From Bacteroidales bacterium (lineage in GTDB: Bacteria > Bacteroidota > Bacteroidia > Bacteroidales > VadinHA17), in NCBI GenBank assembly GCA_021371855.1, contig JAJFVL010000007.1, positions 1 through 64,000 on the forward strand: DNA of 64,000 nucleotides, in the 5' to 3' direction. Of the stretch, positions 45,598 through 53,130 are shown piece by piece. Position numbers and translations under genes: made by a program. How positions within the stretch are numbered: the stretch's first letter is position 1; each line of letters opens with the position of its first letter. Under the pieces are notes generated by a model. That model was given only the letters and a program-made list of their open reading frames with translations. It was not told the origin of the DNA and ran no database searches.

Positions 45598-45612
45598 TTT
45601 TAAAGAACGCTG

Positions 45613-45906
45613 TTACTCTTTTTCTTCAAGAACCGTATCAATTTTTTGTATCAGTTCTTTTAAGGCATCAGGGAGATAATCTTTTTCCAGTTTTTCCTCT
45701 TCCTCCGTAAGTTTAATCACATACTGCAGGGAAGCCATTGCCAAAAAATCCTGTACATCCTTATCGGTGTACTTCTGCTTGTACTGCAGCACTTTCTCAT
45801 TAATCATTCTGGCTGCTTTCCTTATCCTCTCCTCACTTTCCCGTTCAACCTTTAATGGATAATACCTGTCTGCAACATTAACTCTGATCGAAAGCTTATC
45901 ATCCAT
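45613..45906 (-). CDS. zapA: Cell division protein ZapA
   Basis: 97 residues. SIRVNVADRYYPLKVERESE and RIRKAARMINEKVLQYKQKY match the N-terminal domain of ZapA, and the C-terminal part is a coiled coil (YVIKLTEEEEKLEKDYL). ZapA binds and bundles FtsZ filaments at the division site. It follows the small coiled-coil gene by nine bases; both are driven by the promoter at 46229-46260. Confidence 0.9.
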   Translation of the reverse strand: MDDKLSIRVNVADRYYPLKVERESEERIRKAARMINEKVLQYKQKYTDKDVQDFLAMASLQYVIKLTEEEEKLEKDYLPDALKELIQKIDTVLEEKE

Positions 45907-45915
45907 TTTTATATA

Positions 45916-46209
45916 TTATCTATTTAAAAGAGCAACACATCTGTCAATTTCCCGCACTAATTCAGTAATCTTTTTCTTCGCTTCCGTGGCGTTTTCGCCC
46001 TCTCCCAACAATGCTCCTGTTAATTTAACTCTTTCATATTTAATTTCCAAATCTTTTATTCTGTCCTCTCGTTCCTGAAGTCTGTTTTTTAAATCTTCAT
46101 TCCCGTTTTTCAGGTCTGTTACTTCAGACTTCAGGTCGTTATATCTGTGAAACAATTCATCCAGTTTCCTCTTTAAAACAATTAATTCTTCATAACCCTG
46201 ACCGGACAT
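45916..46209 (-). CDS. Small coiled-coil protein upstream of zapA
   Basis: 97 residues, almost entirely heptad-like helix from about residue 10 to 62 (LVLKRKLDELFHRYNDLKSE and following), then a GALLGEGENATEAKKKITEL segment. It has no enzymatic motif. Its place directly before zapA is usual in Bacteroidota, and it may be a ZapB-like partner that bridges ZapA and other division factors; this is inference from position. Start ATG at 46209 is about 20 bases after the -7 box. Confidence 0.7.
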   Translation of the reverse strand: MSGQGYEELIVLKRKLDELFHRYNDLKSEVTDLKNGNEDLKNRLQEREDRIKDLEIKYERVKLTGALLGEGENATEAKKKITELVREIDRCVALLNR

Positions 46210-46228
46210 AATAAGAAAATCTTGTCTA

Positions 46229-46260
46229 CAAAATTAACATTTTTTAATTATATTTTCAAA
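46229..46260 (-). promoter_or_regulatory. Promoter of the zapA operon
   Basis: On the minus strand TTTG (46260-46257), 20 bases, then TAATTTTG (46236-46229). This is a full match to the Bacteroidota promoter consensus. It is back-to-back with the plus-strand promoter at 46277-46307. Confidence 0.75.
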
Positions 46261-46276
46261 AAACTGACAGAAATAG

Positions 46277-46307
46277 TTTGACTGAAAGAACCAGAAGTAT
46301 AGCTTTG
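46277..46307 (+). promoter_or_regulatory. Promoter of the M23 peptidase gene
   Basis: TTTG at 46277-46280, 19 bases, TAGCTTTG at 46300-46307: a full consensus match. Transcription would begin near 46312, which rules out the TTG at 46278 as a start codon and favours the ATG at 46338. Confidence 0.75.
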
Positions 46308-46337
46308 CACTTCTTTAAATGTAAAATTTCAGTCATA

Positions 46338-48059
46338 ATGTTTTTTTTTAGATTTTTCATTATCAGTTTATTTGTTTTCAATGTATTAAGTAATAATCAA
46401 AAAGATAAAACAATTTTCATTTCTCCATTAAAAATTCCTGTTTTACTCTCTTCTAATTTTGGAGAACTAAGAATCGACCACTTTCACTCTGGACTTGACC
46501 TCAAAACACAGGGTGTTACCGGAAAAGAAGTTGTCGCTGCAGCATCGGGATATATATATCGTATCAGTGTTTCTCCCGGTGGTTTCGGCAAAGCTCTTTA
46601 CATAAGACATACTTCAGGATATTCTACTGTATATGGTCATCTTGAAAGATTCTCTCCCAGGATTGAAGAGTATGTTAAAAACAGACAATATGAAGAAAAA
46701 AGTTTCCTCATCACTTTGTTTCCCTCAAAGGACAAATTTCCTGTTAATCAGGGGGAAATTATAGCATATTCAGGCAATTCAGGAAGTTCCGGCGGTCCAC
46801 ATCTTCATTATGAAATACGTAAATCTGAAAACGAAACACCGGTTAATCCTCTTCTGTTCGAATTTGGCAATGTGGACAATATCAAACCTGTCATTGAAAA
46901 ACTGGTAATATACCCTATTAATCACCATTCGTTTATAAATGATCAGAACACAATAAAAAAGCTGGATGTTTCAGGGAAAAATGGTAATTATTTTATCTCA
47001 TCTGAGAATGAGATAAGAATAAGCGGTCTTACAGGATTTGGAATAAAATCATTTGATCTTATGGGCAATAGTAACAACAGATGTGCAGTATATTCAATCG
47101 AGCTAAAAATCGACAGCATAGCTTTATTTAAATATATCATGGATGGATTTTCGTTCAATGAATCACGATTTGTCAACAGCCATATTGATTATGAAATGTT
47201 TCAGAAAGAAAAAACATATATTGAACGGGTATTTGTTCTCCCTAATGATAAACTTAGTGTTTATCAAGATGTAGAGAACAGAGGAATATTCAATTTTAAT
47301 GACAATAAATCACATCATATTGAAATTATTGTAAAAGATATTAACAATAACAAATCAGTCTTATCATTCAGGGTAAAGGCACAAACACCCCGATCACATA
47401 ATACTACAGCAGGTTTAAATAATAGTTTTAGAGTAATGCCATACAACAGAAGCAATCATTTCGAAACAAAAGATATCTCGATCAGTATCCCTTCAGGTGC
47501 TCTATACGACACTCTAAGCTTTTCATATAAAAAAATTTCCGGTACAATAGAAATGTTATCGGATTTACATTATGTACATAACAGGTTCACTCCGGTACAT
47601 AAAGCGTATAAATTGTCAATAAAACCAAGGATTATTCCAACCGGGAAAGAATCGAAAATGCTTATTATTCAGCTTGGTGATGATCAGAAGAAGAATCCCG
47701 TTAACAGCACATGGTCTGATGGCTATCTCACAGCTAATGTATTATCATTTGGAAAATTTTATGTCGGAATTGATAATACAGCTCCTGTAATTTCACCAAA
47801 TGGACTTGTCCAGGGGGCAAACCTTACAGCTAAGAAGGAGATAAAGATAAAAATCACAGATGATCTTTCAGGAATAAAATCATATGAACCTTCCATTGAT
47901 GGGAAATGGGCTCTTTTTGAATATGACCAGAAGAACAACCTTCTGGTTTACCAATTCGATGAGAAAAGGATCACCAGAGGTATAAAACACAACCTTTCAC
48001 TTAAAGTAACTGACAATAAAGACAATATCAATTTTTATAATTGTGATTTTACATGGTGA
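46338..48059 (+). CDS. M23 family metalloendopeptidase (LytM domain), exported
   Basis: 573 residues from the ATG at 46338. The promoter at 46277-46307 lies inside the longer frame, so a TTG start at 46278 is not possible. A signal peptide (MFFFRFFIISLFVFNVLSNN) is followed by a LytM domain with HSGLD (H50, D54) and GGPHLHYE (H155, H157), the zinc site and catalytic histidine of peptidoglycan endopeptidases. A long C-terminal region of about 350 residues is beta-rich and holds KIKITDDLSGIKSYEPSID, as in Ig-like domains. It probably cuts or remodels cell-wall peptides during growth. Confidence 0.88.
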   Translation: MFFFRFFIISLFVFNVLSNNQKDKTIFISPLKIPVLLSSNFGELRIDHFHSGLDLKTQGVTGKEVVAAASGYIYRISVSPGGFGKALYIRHTSGYSTVYGHLERFSPRIEEYVKNRQYEEKSFLITLFPSKDKFPVNQGEIIAYSGNSGSSGGPHLHYEIRKSENETPVNPLLFEFGNVDNIKPVIEKLVIYPINHHSFINDQNTIKKLDVSGKNGNYFISSENEIRISGLTGFGIKSFDLMGNSNNRCAVYSIELKIDSIALFKYIMDGFSFNESRFVNSHIDYEMFQKEKTYIERVFVLPNDKLSVYQDVENRGIFNFNDNKSHHIEIIVKDINNNKSVLSFRVKAQTPRSHNTTAGLNNSFRVMPYNRSNHFETKDISISIPSGALYDTLSFSYKKISGTIEMLSDLHYVHNRFTPVHKAYKLSIKPRIIPTGKESKMLIIQLGDDQKKNPVNSTWSDGYLTANVLSFGKFYVGIDNTAPVISPNGLVQGANLTAKKEIKIKITDDLSGIKSYEPSIDGKWALFEYDQKNNLLVYQFDEKRITRGIKHNLSLKVTDNKDNINFYNCDFTW

Positions 48060-48094
48060 TAAAATAAAAAAAGCATAAAATCAATAAATTTTTC

Positions 48095-48102
48095 TATCTT
48101 TG
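48095..48102 (+). promoter_or_regulatory. -7 box of the 63-residue gene; long leader follows
   Basis: TATCTTTG matches TAnnTTTG exactly; no clear -33. Transcription from here would give a leader of about 230 bases before the ATG at 48337. The leader has an 8-codon open frame (48109-48138, MENIPCNSI) and no known riboswitch that I recognise. Confidence 0.5.
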
Positions 48103-48336
48103 CAGTACATGGAAAACATTCCTTGTAATTCTATTTAATTGATTCTCATTTTTCCTGCCCCGCTTTAAGGAACAACTAAAATCTGATCATATATTATATA
48201 GAGTTCGCTGTTAAAGTTCGGACGAAGGAGTTTACCTGGCTATTTAAGACAAGTAATGTTTTTAATATACGGATTATCAATTTCGATATCGATTATCATA
48301 AAAATTTTAACTAATTAAACTGAACGGAGAGATAAA

Positions 48337-48528
48337 ATGCTGGAAAAAAAACAGACAATTCAAAAAACACCTGACATAACCAAATTGCAGGAAGTAGTAA
48401 TCAACAACCGAACCAAAATATATATTCCGGTTGGAGCTGATCCTGAAGAAGCAAAAAGGCGTTATCAGACAAGGTTGGACGAACAACGCAGAGCCCTTAT
48501 AACGCCAAAAAAAACAACTTTGGTTTAA
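48337..48528 (+). CDS. Hypothetical 63-residue protein
   Basis: MLEKKQTIQKTPDITKLQEV then IYIPVGADPEEAKRRYQTRL: a charged, probably soluble protein with no motif I recognise. The start is well supported, since GGAGAG lies five bases before the ATG, a Shine-Dalgarno-like site that is uncommon in this phylum. The leader upstream is unusually long. The last codons (KKTTLV, stop) lie inside the terminator hairpin of the convergent nucleotidyltransferase gene. Function unknown; the leader and strong RBS suggest real expression. Confidence 0.65.
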   Translation: MLEKKQTIQKTPDITKLQEVVINNRTKIYIPVGADPEEAKRRYQTRLDEQRRALITPKKTTLV

Positions 48529-48543
48529 TTAACCAAAGTTGTT
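48507..48543 (-). terminator. Terminator of the nucleotidyltransferase gene, overlapping the convergent gene
   Basis: AACAACTTTGGTT (48513-48525) and AACCAAAGTTGTT (48531-48543) form a perfect 13-bp stem with a 5-base loop. On the minus strand a run of T (from AAAAAAAA at 48507-48514) follows. The stop codon of the plus-strand 63-residue gene (48526-48528) is in the loop. Confidence 0.75.
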
Positions 48544-48563
48544 CATATAATTGAGATAAAATC

Positions 48564-49463
48564 TTAATAAATCTTATCCGGGTAAACACCCCTACTGACC
48601 ATATCCTTTATGTTCTCCACAACAGAAGGCTTATCTTCTCTGTATGTAACACCAAACCATTTTTCATTGGTCATAAGAATCTTGATGGTTATCTGACCGC
48701 TTCTAACGAACCTGTCTAACGATGTTGGAATATACAGTTCTGACTTTGGGTCCATTCCTGATTTATTGATAAAGTTCCTGAATTCTTCTTCAAGAAATTT
48801 GAAACAGGATTGTTTAAAACCCCAGAGGTTCATTGAAACGATCTCCTCTCCTGTGAATTTTTGCATTTTCCCATCTGTATCAGGTGCTTTTGCTCCATCG
48901 GGAGTCTTTTCAATCTGAATTGTTTCAACAATACCCTTCAACAGACCATCACTCCCGGTGCTACAAACACCTCTGTTCACATTTCCATGTTCTGATAATG
49001 TGTTTTTCATTTTATATCCGACAATGCAATAGCAATTAGGATCTTTATCATTTACCAGGAAATCGTGAAGTATCTTAAATGATTCCACTCCATAATAATC
49101 ATCGGCATTAATCACTCCGAATGGTTCTTTTATCATTTGGCTGGCAACAAGCACCGCATGACTTGTACCCCATGGTTTTTTTCTATCAGATGTGACCTTT
49201 ACTCCCTCAGGAAGATTATTAATCTCCTGAAAAACATAATCAACGTCCACTCTCCCTTTTAGTCTTTTATCAAAACGCTCCCGAACCTGTTCTTCAATAT
49301 CACGGCGGATCACAAAGACAATTTTTCCAAATCCTGCGCGGATTGCATCATATATAGAGTAATCAATTATTGTTTCGCCCGAAGGTCCCACCTGATCAAG
49401 TTGTTTATTGCCTCCATACCTGGTCCCCATTCCGGCAGCCAAAACTAATAAAGTTGGTTTCAT
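48564..49463 (-). CDS. Sugar nucleotidyltransferase (UDP-glucose pyrophosphorylase-like)
   Basis: 299 residues. The N-terminal VLAAGMGTRYGGNKQLDQVG is the nucleotide-binding loop of NTP-transferase family enzymes, here with the Bacteroidota form rather than GxGTRxxPxT. GTSHAVLVASQMI and PFGVINADDYYGVESF (DD metal site) follow. It makes an NDP-sugar from a sugar-1-phosphate; which one (glucose, N-acetylhexosamine) cannot be decided. The gene is often next to a sugar kinase in this phylum, but none is visible here. It converges on the 63-residue gene and ends at its terminator. Confidence 0.75.
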   Translation of the reverse strand: MKPTLLVLAAGMGTRYGGNKQLDQVGPSGETIIDYSIYDAIRAGFGKIVFVIRRDIEEQVRERFDKRLKGRVDVDYVFQEINNLPEGVKVTSDRKKPWGTSHAVLVASQMIKEPFGVINADDYYGVESFKILHDFLVNDKDPNCYCIVGYKMKNTLSEHGNVNRGVCSTGSDGLLKGIVETIQIEKTPDGAKAPDTDGKMQKFTGEEIVSMNLWGFKQSCFKFLEEEFRNFINKSGMDPKSELYIPTSLDRFVRSGQITIKILMTNEKWFGVTYREDKPSVVENIKDMVSRGVYPDKIY

Positions 49464-49638
49464 AATATTAAAGTCTTATAGTTTTACGTGATACAATTAT
49501 ACAGAAAAAATATTACTTTTATTATTACAAGCTTAAATTTAATGATCCCTTTCCACCAATTACCTGCTTATAAAGATAAGGAGAACATCAAGGCGGGAGC
49601 ACATGAAATTAATGTAGAAATCTTTGTAAATGATGGAC

Positions 49639-50379
49639 ATGAAAGTCGAAATATGTGTTGAAAATATTGAATCAGCATTAAATGCACAGAATGCCGGAGC
49701 TGACCGTATTGAACTATGCAGCAATCTTGTTGAAGGAGGAACTACACCAAGCTATGGAACAATTGCATCAGTGAGAGATAAACTTACTATTGATATAAAC
49801 GTAATAATCAGGCCAAGGAGCGGAGATTTTATTTACTCCGATCTCGAATATGACATAATGAGAAGAGAGATAGATATTTGTGGAGAATGTGGTATTAATG
49901 GCATAGTACTTGGAATATTACTGTCGGAAGGCTCGGTTGATGTTGATCGCACAGCAAAACTTATTGAATCAGCCCGTCCAATGTCTGTCACTTTTCACAG
50001 GGCTTTTGATATGTGCTCCGATCCGGTACTGGGGCTGAAGGATGTAATTTACTCAGGCGCAGACAGACTTCTTACATCAGGGCAGAAAGAGAATGCCAGG
50101 GAGGGCGCTGAATTGATCAGGGATCTTATTGTTCAGGCAAATGACAAAATAATAATAATGCCCGGAGGAGGAATAACCGAATCGAATATTGAGTGGATTG
50201 CAAGGAACACCGGGGCTAAAGAATTTCATTCCACATGCAGAACGGTTGTGGACGGTGAAATGATTTTCAGAAAACAGGGAATTTCAATGGGAAATGGCCC
50301 TGATTCGATGGAATTCTCCAGAAAAATTGCAGATCCTGAAAAAATCAAAAATATTATAAACATTCTGCGGGGAATCTGA
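49639..50379 (+). CDS. cutC: CutC family protein
   Basis: 247 residues from MKVEICVENIESALNAQ, aligned with the family start; the longer ATG at 49630 adds only three residues. NAGADRIELCSNLVEGGTTP, VIIRPRSGDFIYSDLEYDIM, FHRAFDMCSDP, LTSGQKENAREGAELIRDL and IMPGGGITESNIEWI are the conserved segments of this TIM-barrel family. It was named for copper homeostasis in E. coli, but that role is not firmly established. No partner genes are seen. Confidence 0.93.
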   Translation: MKVEICVENIESALNAQNAGADRIELCSNLVEGGTTPSYGTIASVRDKLTIDINVIIRPRSGDFIYSDLEYDIMRREIDICGECGINGIVLGILLSEGSVDVDRTAKLIESARPMSVTFHRAFDMCSDPVLGLKDVIYSGADRLLTSGQKENAREGAELIRDLIVQANDKIIIMPGGGITESNIEWIARNTGAKEFHSTCRTVVDGEMIFRKQGISMGNGPDSMEFSRKIADPEKIKNIINILRGI

Positions 50380-50431
50380 TTCTATGATTTGATTTCTTAT
50401 TTGAGTATAAATAATTCTGCTTTGAGAAATC

Positions 50432-50485
50432 GAAAAATCAACATGTTTTTACCCTTAATCTCTAAAGGGAACATGTTGATTTTTC
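50432..50485. terminator. Long hairpin after cutC, probable terminator
   Basis: GAAAAATCAACATGTT (50432-50447) pairs perfectly with AACATGTTGATTTTTC (50470-50485), 16 bp, with an inner CCCTT/AAGGG stem and a small bulge. A/T runs on both outer sides make it usable in both directions. In the 349-base gap 50380-50728 there is also a doubled GGGTAAAAAAGGC at about 50507-50535 and the promoter at 50662; no gene. Confidence 0.6.
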
Positions 50486-50661
50486 AGCTTTTCACTTTTT
50501 AGACCTGGGTAAAAAAGGCCAGGGTAAAAAAGGCTGAAAAAAAATAACTTCCTAATTCTGTCAAAATAGAAATATTTTGAATCCATTATTTTTCAATGGA
50601 TTAAAGAAATATCATTAATAATAATCTATTCAAAATCTATATTTTATCAACCAGGAAGGAT

Positions 50662-50692
50662 TTTGGAGTTTAACAGAAACCTGATATCTTTG
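50662..50692 (+). promoter_or_regulatory. Promoter of the C69 dipeptidase gene
   Basis: TTTG at 50662-50665, 19 bases, TATCTTTG at 50685-50692: a full consensus match. The ATG at 50729 is about 30 bases downstream of the expected start of transcription. Confidence 0.8.
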
Positions 50693-50728
50693 AAAACTCT
50701 TCTTCATGACTTTTAACAAATAAACAGT

Positions 50729-52423
50729 ATGCTAATGAAAAAACTTTTTGCAACAATATTGGCAATTCTATTAACAGGCATGTTTGCCGGGCAGATGACA
50801 AGAGCCTGTACAAACTTTCTTATAACAAAAGGGGCTTCAAAAGACGGTTCGGTGATGATAACTTATTCTGCAGATTCACATGTGCTTTATGGCGAACTAT
50901 ATTACCGTCCGGCCAATAACTGGCCTGCACGAACAATGGTTGATGTTTATGAATGGGACACCGGAAAATTCATGGGAAAGATTCCGCAGGTTGCACACAC
51001 ATATTCTGTTATTGGCAATATGAACGAGCATCAGCTTTCTATCGGTGAAACAACTTATGGCGGCAGACTGGAACTTATGGACTCAACCGCAATAATTGAT
51101 TACGGTACACTTATTTATTTTACTCTTCAAAGGGCTAAAAATGCCAGGGAAGCCATTTATACTTTTTCCCAACTTGTTTCCGATTATGGTTATGCAAGCG
51201 AAGGAGAATCTTTCTCAATTGCAGATGCAAATGAAGCCTGGATCCTGGAGCTTATCGGAAAAGGGCAAGGTAAAAAAGGCGCCGTATGGGTGGCACGTCG
51301 TATTCCGGATGGTTATATTTGCGGCCACGCCAATCATCCCAGGATTACCACTTTTCCGCTTTCAGACGGAGTCAAATCAATAACCTCAAAAGAACTTGAT
51401 AAAATATATAATCCTGAAGTTGAAACTGTATATGCATATGATGTAATTGATGTAGCACGTAATTATGGCTGGTTCAACGGAGCAGACAAAGATTTCAGCT
51501 TCAGTGATGCTTATGCACCACTTGATTTCAGCGGTGCAAGATTCTGTGAGGCAAGAGTATGGTCAGGTTTTAACATGGTAAACAGTCAGATGGGGCAATA
51601 TCTCGACTATGCCATGGGTGAAAATCTTAAGAACCGGATGCCGCTTTGGGTTAAACCTGACAATAAATTAGGAGTTCAGGAGGTAATTGGAATAATGCGT
51701 AATTATTATCAGGGAACACCTATGGATATGACAAAAGATATTGGTGCCGGACCATACAAAAGCACTGTCAGATGGAGACCAATGGAATGGAAAGTTGATG
51801 GTGTGGGATATATATTTGAAAGAGCCATTTCAACACAACAGACAGGATTTTCGTTTGTTGCACAAAGCCGGGCATGGCTTCCTGATCCTGTAGGTGGTAT
51901 TTTCTGGTTTGGCGTTGACGATACCTACTACACTGTATATTCTCCGATGTACTGCGGTATAACACGTGTTCCAGAGACTATGGCCGTGGGAAATGGCGAT
52001 ATGATGACTTTCAGTGACAATTCAGCCTTTTGGGTCTTTAATCAGGTTTCAAACTTTGCATATACACGTACCAGCCTTCTCATAGGTGATCTTCAGCAAA
52101 AACAGAAGGATCTCGAAAATGGTTATATGAGTGAAACAGAAAATATCGATAAAGCGGCTTCAGCTCTTTATAAGAAAAACCCTGCAAAGGCAGTTAAATA
52201 CCTTACCGATTATTCGGTAAAATCAGGCAATAATACTGTAGCTCAATGGAAAGAACTTTATAAATTTCTCTTCACAAAATATGTTGATGGCAATGTGAAG
52301 GAAAAACAGGCGATTCCTGATGGATATAAAATGATGAATCCTAAAGTGAGTCAGCCTGGCTATCCCGAAGAATGGTACCGTGCAATAATTAACAGCACAG
52401 GGGACAGATTCAAAGAAAAATAA
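50729..52423 (+). CDS. C69 family dipeptidase, exported
   Basis: 564 residues. A signal peptide (about 1-26) ends just before Cys27 (RAC-TNFLITKGASKDGS), which becomes the N-terminal nucleophile of an Ntn-hydrolase in family C69 (PepD type). SYSADSHVLYGELYY-like and VIGNMNEHQLSIGETTYGGR segments, GFSFVAQSRAWLPDP and GGIFWFGVDDTYYTVY are as in family members. It hydrolyses dipeptides, probably in the periplasm. A second ATG at 50735 could be the true start (MKKLFATIL). Good promoter; single gene. Confidence 0.88.
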   Translation: MLMKKLFATILAILLTGMFAGQMTRACTNFLITKGASKDGSVMITYSADSHVLYGELYYRPANNWPARTMVDVYEWDTGKFMGKIPQVAHTYSVIGNMNEHQLSIGETTYGGRLELMDSTAIIDYGTLIYFTLQRAKNAREAIYTFSQLVSDYGYASEGESFSIADANEAWILELIGKGQGKKGAVWVARRIPDGYICGHANHPRITTFPLSDGVKSITSKELDKIYNPEVETVYAYDVIDVARNYGWFNGADKDFSFSDAYAPLDFSGARFCEARVWSGFNMVNSQMGQYLDYAMGENLKNRMPLWVKPDNKLGVQEVIGIMRNYYQGTPMDMTKDIGAGPYKSTVRWRPMEWKVDGVGYIFERAISTQQTGFSFVAQSRAWLPDPVGGIFWFGVDDTYYTVYSPMYCGITRVPETMAVGNGDMMTFSDNSAFWVFNQVSNFAYTRTSLLIGDLQQKQKDLENGYMSETENIDKAASALYKKNPAKAVKYLTDYSVKSGNNTVAQWKELYKFLFTKYVDGNVKEKQAIPDGYKMMNPKVSQPGYPEEWYRAIINSTGDRFKEK

Positions 52424-52436
52424 TATCAGATATTTC

Positions 52437-52468
52437 AAGTTCAAAGTTCAAAGTTTAAAGTTCAAAGA
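52437..52468. repeat. AGTTCAA heptamer repeat
   Basis: AAGTTCAAAGTTCAAAGTTT-type units follow the C69 gene stop directly. Same family as 28725-28860. Confidence 0.65.
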
Positions 52469-52556
52469 AAGATAAATGCTAAAATTTTGATATTTTACAA
52501 CCTGAAACCTGAAACAATTAAACATCGAATGTAATATAAAACTTTTCAATGAAGTA

Positions 52557-52588
52557 TTCGGATTATTAATATTTTATTTGTAAGTTTG
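52557..52588 (+). promoter_or_regulatory. Promoter of rplS
   Basis: TAAGTTTG at 52581-52588 matches TAnnTTTG; TTCG at 52557-52560 is at the -33 position with spacing 20. rplS starts at 52637, so the leader is about 45 bases. Confidence 0.6.
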
Positions 52589-52636
52589 CGACCGGAATTT
52601 TTGAAAACAAACTGAGAACACAAAATATTTTGCGAG

Positions 52637-52984
52637 ATGAATTTAATGAATGTAGTTGATAAAGAATTTGCGGTAAAAAATGAATTTCCGAAATTCGTAG
52701 CCGGTGACACTGTTACTGTCCATTATAAGATTAAAGAAGGTAACAAAGAGAGAATCCAGCAGTTCCGTGGTGTTGTTATTCAGAGAAGCGGAAGTCTGCA
52801 TACCGAAACATTTACTGTAAGGAAAATGTCAGGTAATATCGGCGTTGAAAGGATCTTCCCCGTTTCTTCACCTTTTATAGATAAAGTCGAATTGAATAAA
52901 CACGGTAAAGTCAGAAGGGCAAGGATCTTTTACATTCGTGATCTCACCGGTAAAAAAGCACGTATACGCGAAAAGAAATTCTAA
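52637..52984 (+). CDS. rplS: Ribosomal protein bL19
   Basis: 115 residues, the usual length. [52 protein letters not shown] and [20 protein letters not shown] are the conserved parts of bL19, a 50S protein at the 30S/50S interface. It has its own promoter and a strong terminator, so it is a single-gene unit here; in many bacteria it follows trmD. Confidence 0.97.
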   Translation: MNLMNVVDKEFAVKNEFPKFVAGDTVTVHYKIKEGNKERIQQFRGVVIQRSGSLHTETFTVRKMSGNIGVERIFPVSSPFIDKVELNKHGKVRRARIFYIRDLTGKKARIREKKF

Positions 52985-52993
52985 TATAAAAAT

Positions 52994-53024
52994 AAAAAAA
53001 GCTGTCTCCGGGCAGCTTTTTTTA
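52994..53024 (+). terminator. Terminator of rplS
   Basis: AAAAAAAGCTGTC-TCCG-GGCAGCTTTTTTT: a 6-bp GC-rich core extended by A/T pairs, with a T-run. Because of the A-run on the other side it may also serve the minus strand after the AsmA-like gene. Confidence 0.85.
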
Positions 53025-53088
53025 TGTCTTTTAATTTATGTGAAATGTTATTTCTGTCGCAGATCTGCGATCCGTGCTTTTATATTTT

Positions 53089-53112
53089 GGCACGGATTGG
53101 GAAATCCGTGCC
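53089..53112. repeat. 24-bp palindrome GGCACGGATT-GGGA-AATCCGTGCC
   Basis: Two perfect 10-base arms around a 4-base loop, in the short gap before the AsmA-like gene end. The partial word GATCCGTGC also occurs at 53069-53077. It resembles REP-type palindromes; function unknown. Confidence 0.7.
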
Positions 53113-53130
53113 ATTAATGAATGACAATAA

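Noticed and set aside
46278..46337. TTG start for the M23 gene
   Set aside because: The promoter -33 and -7 boxes lie within this stretch, so it is upstream of the transcript start.
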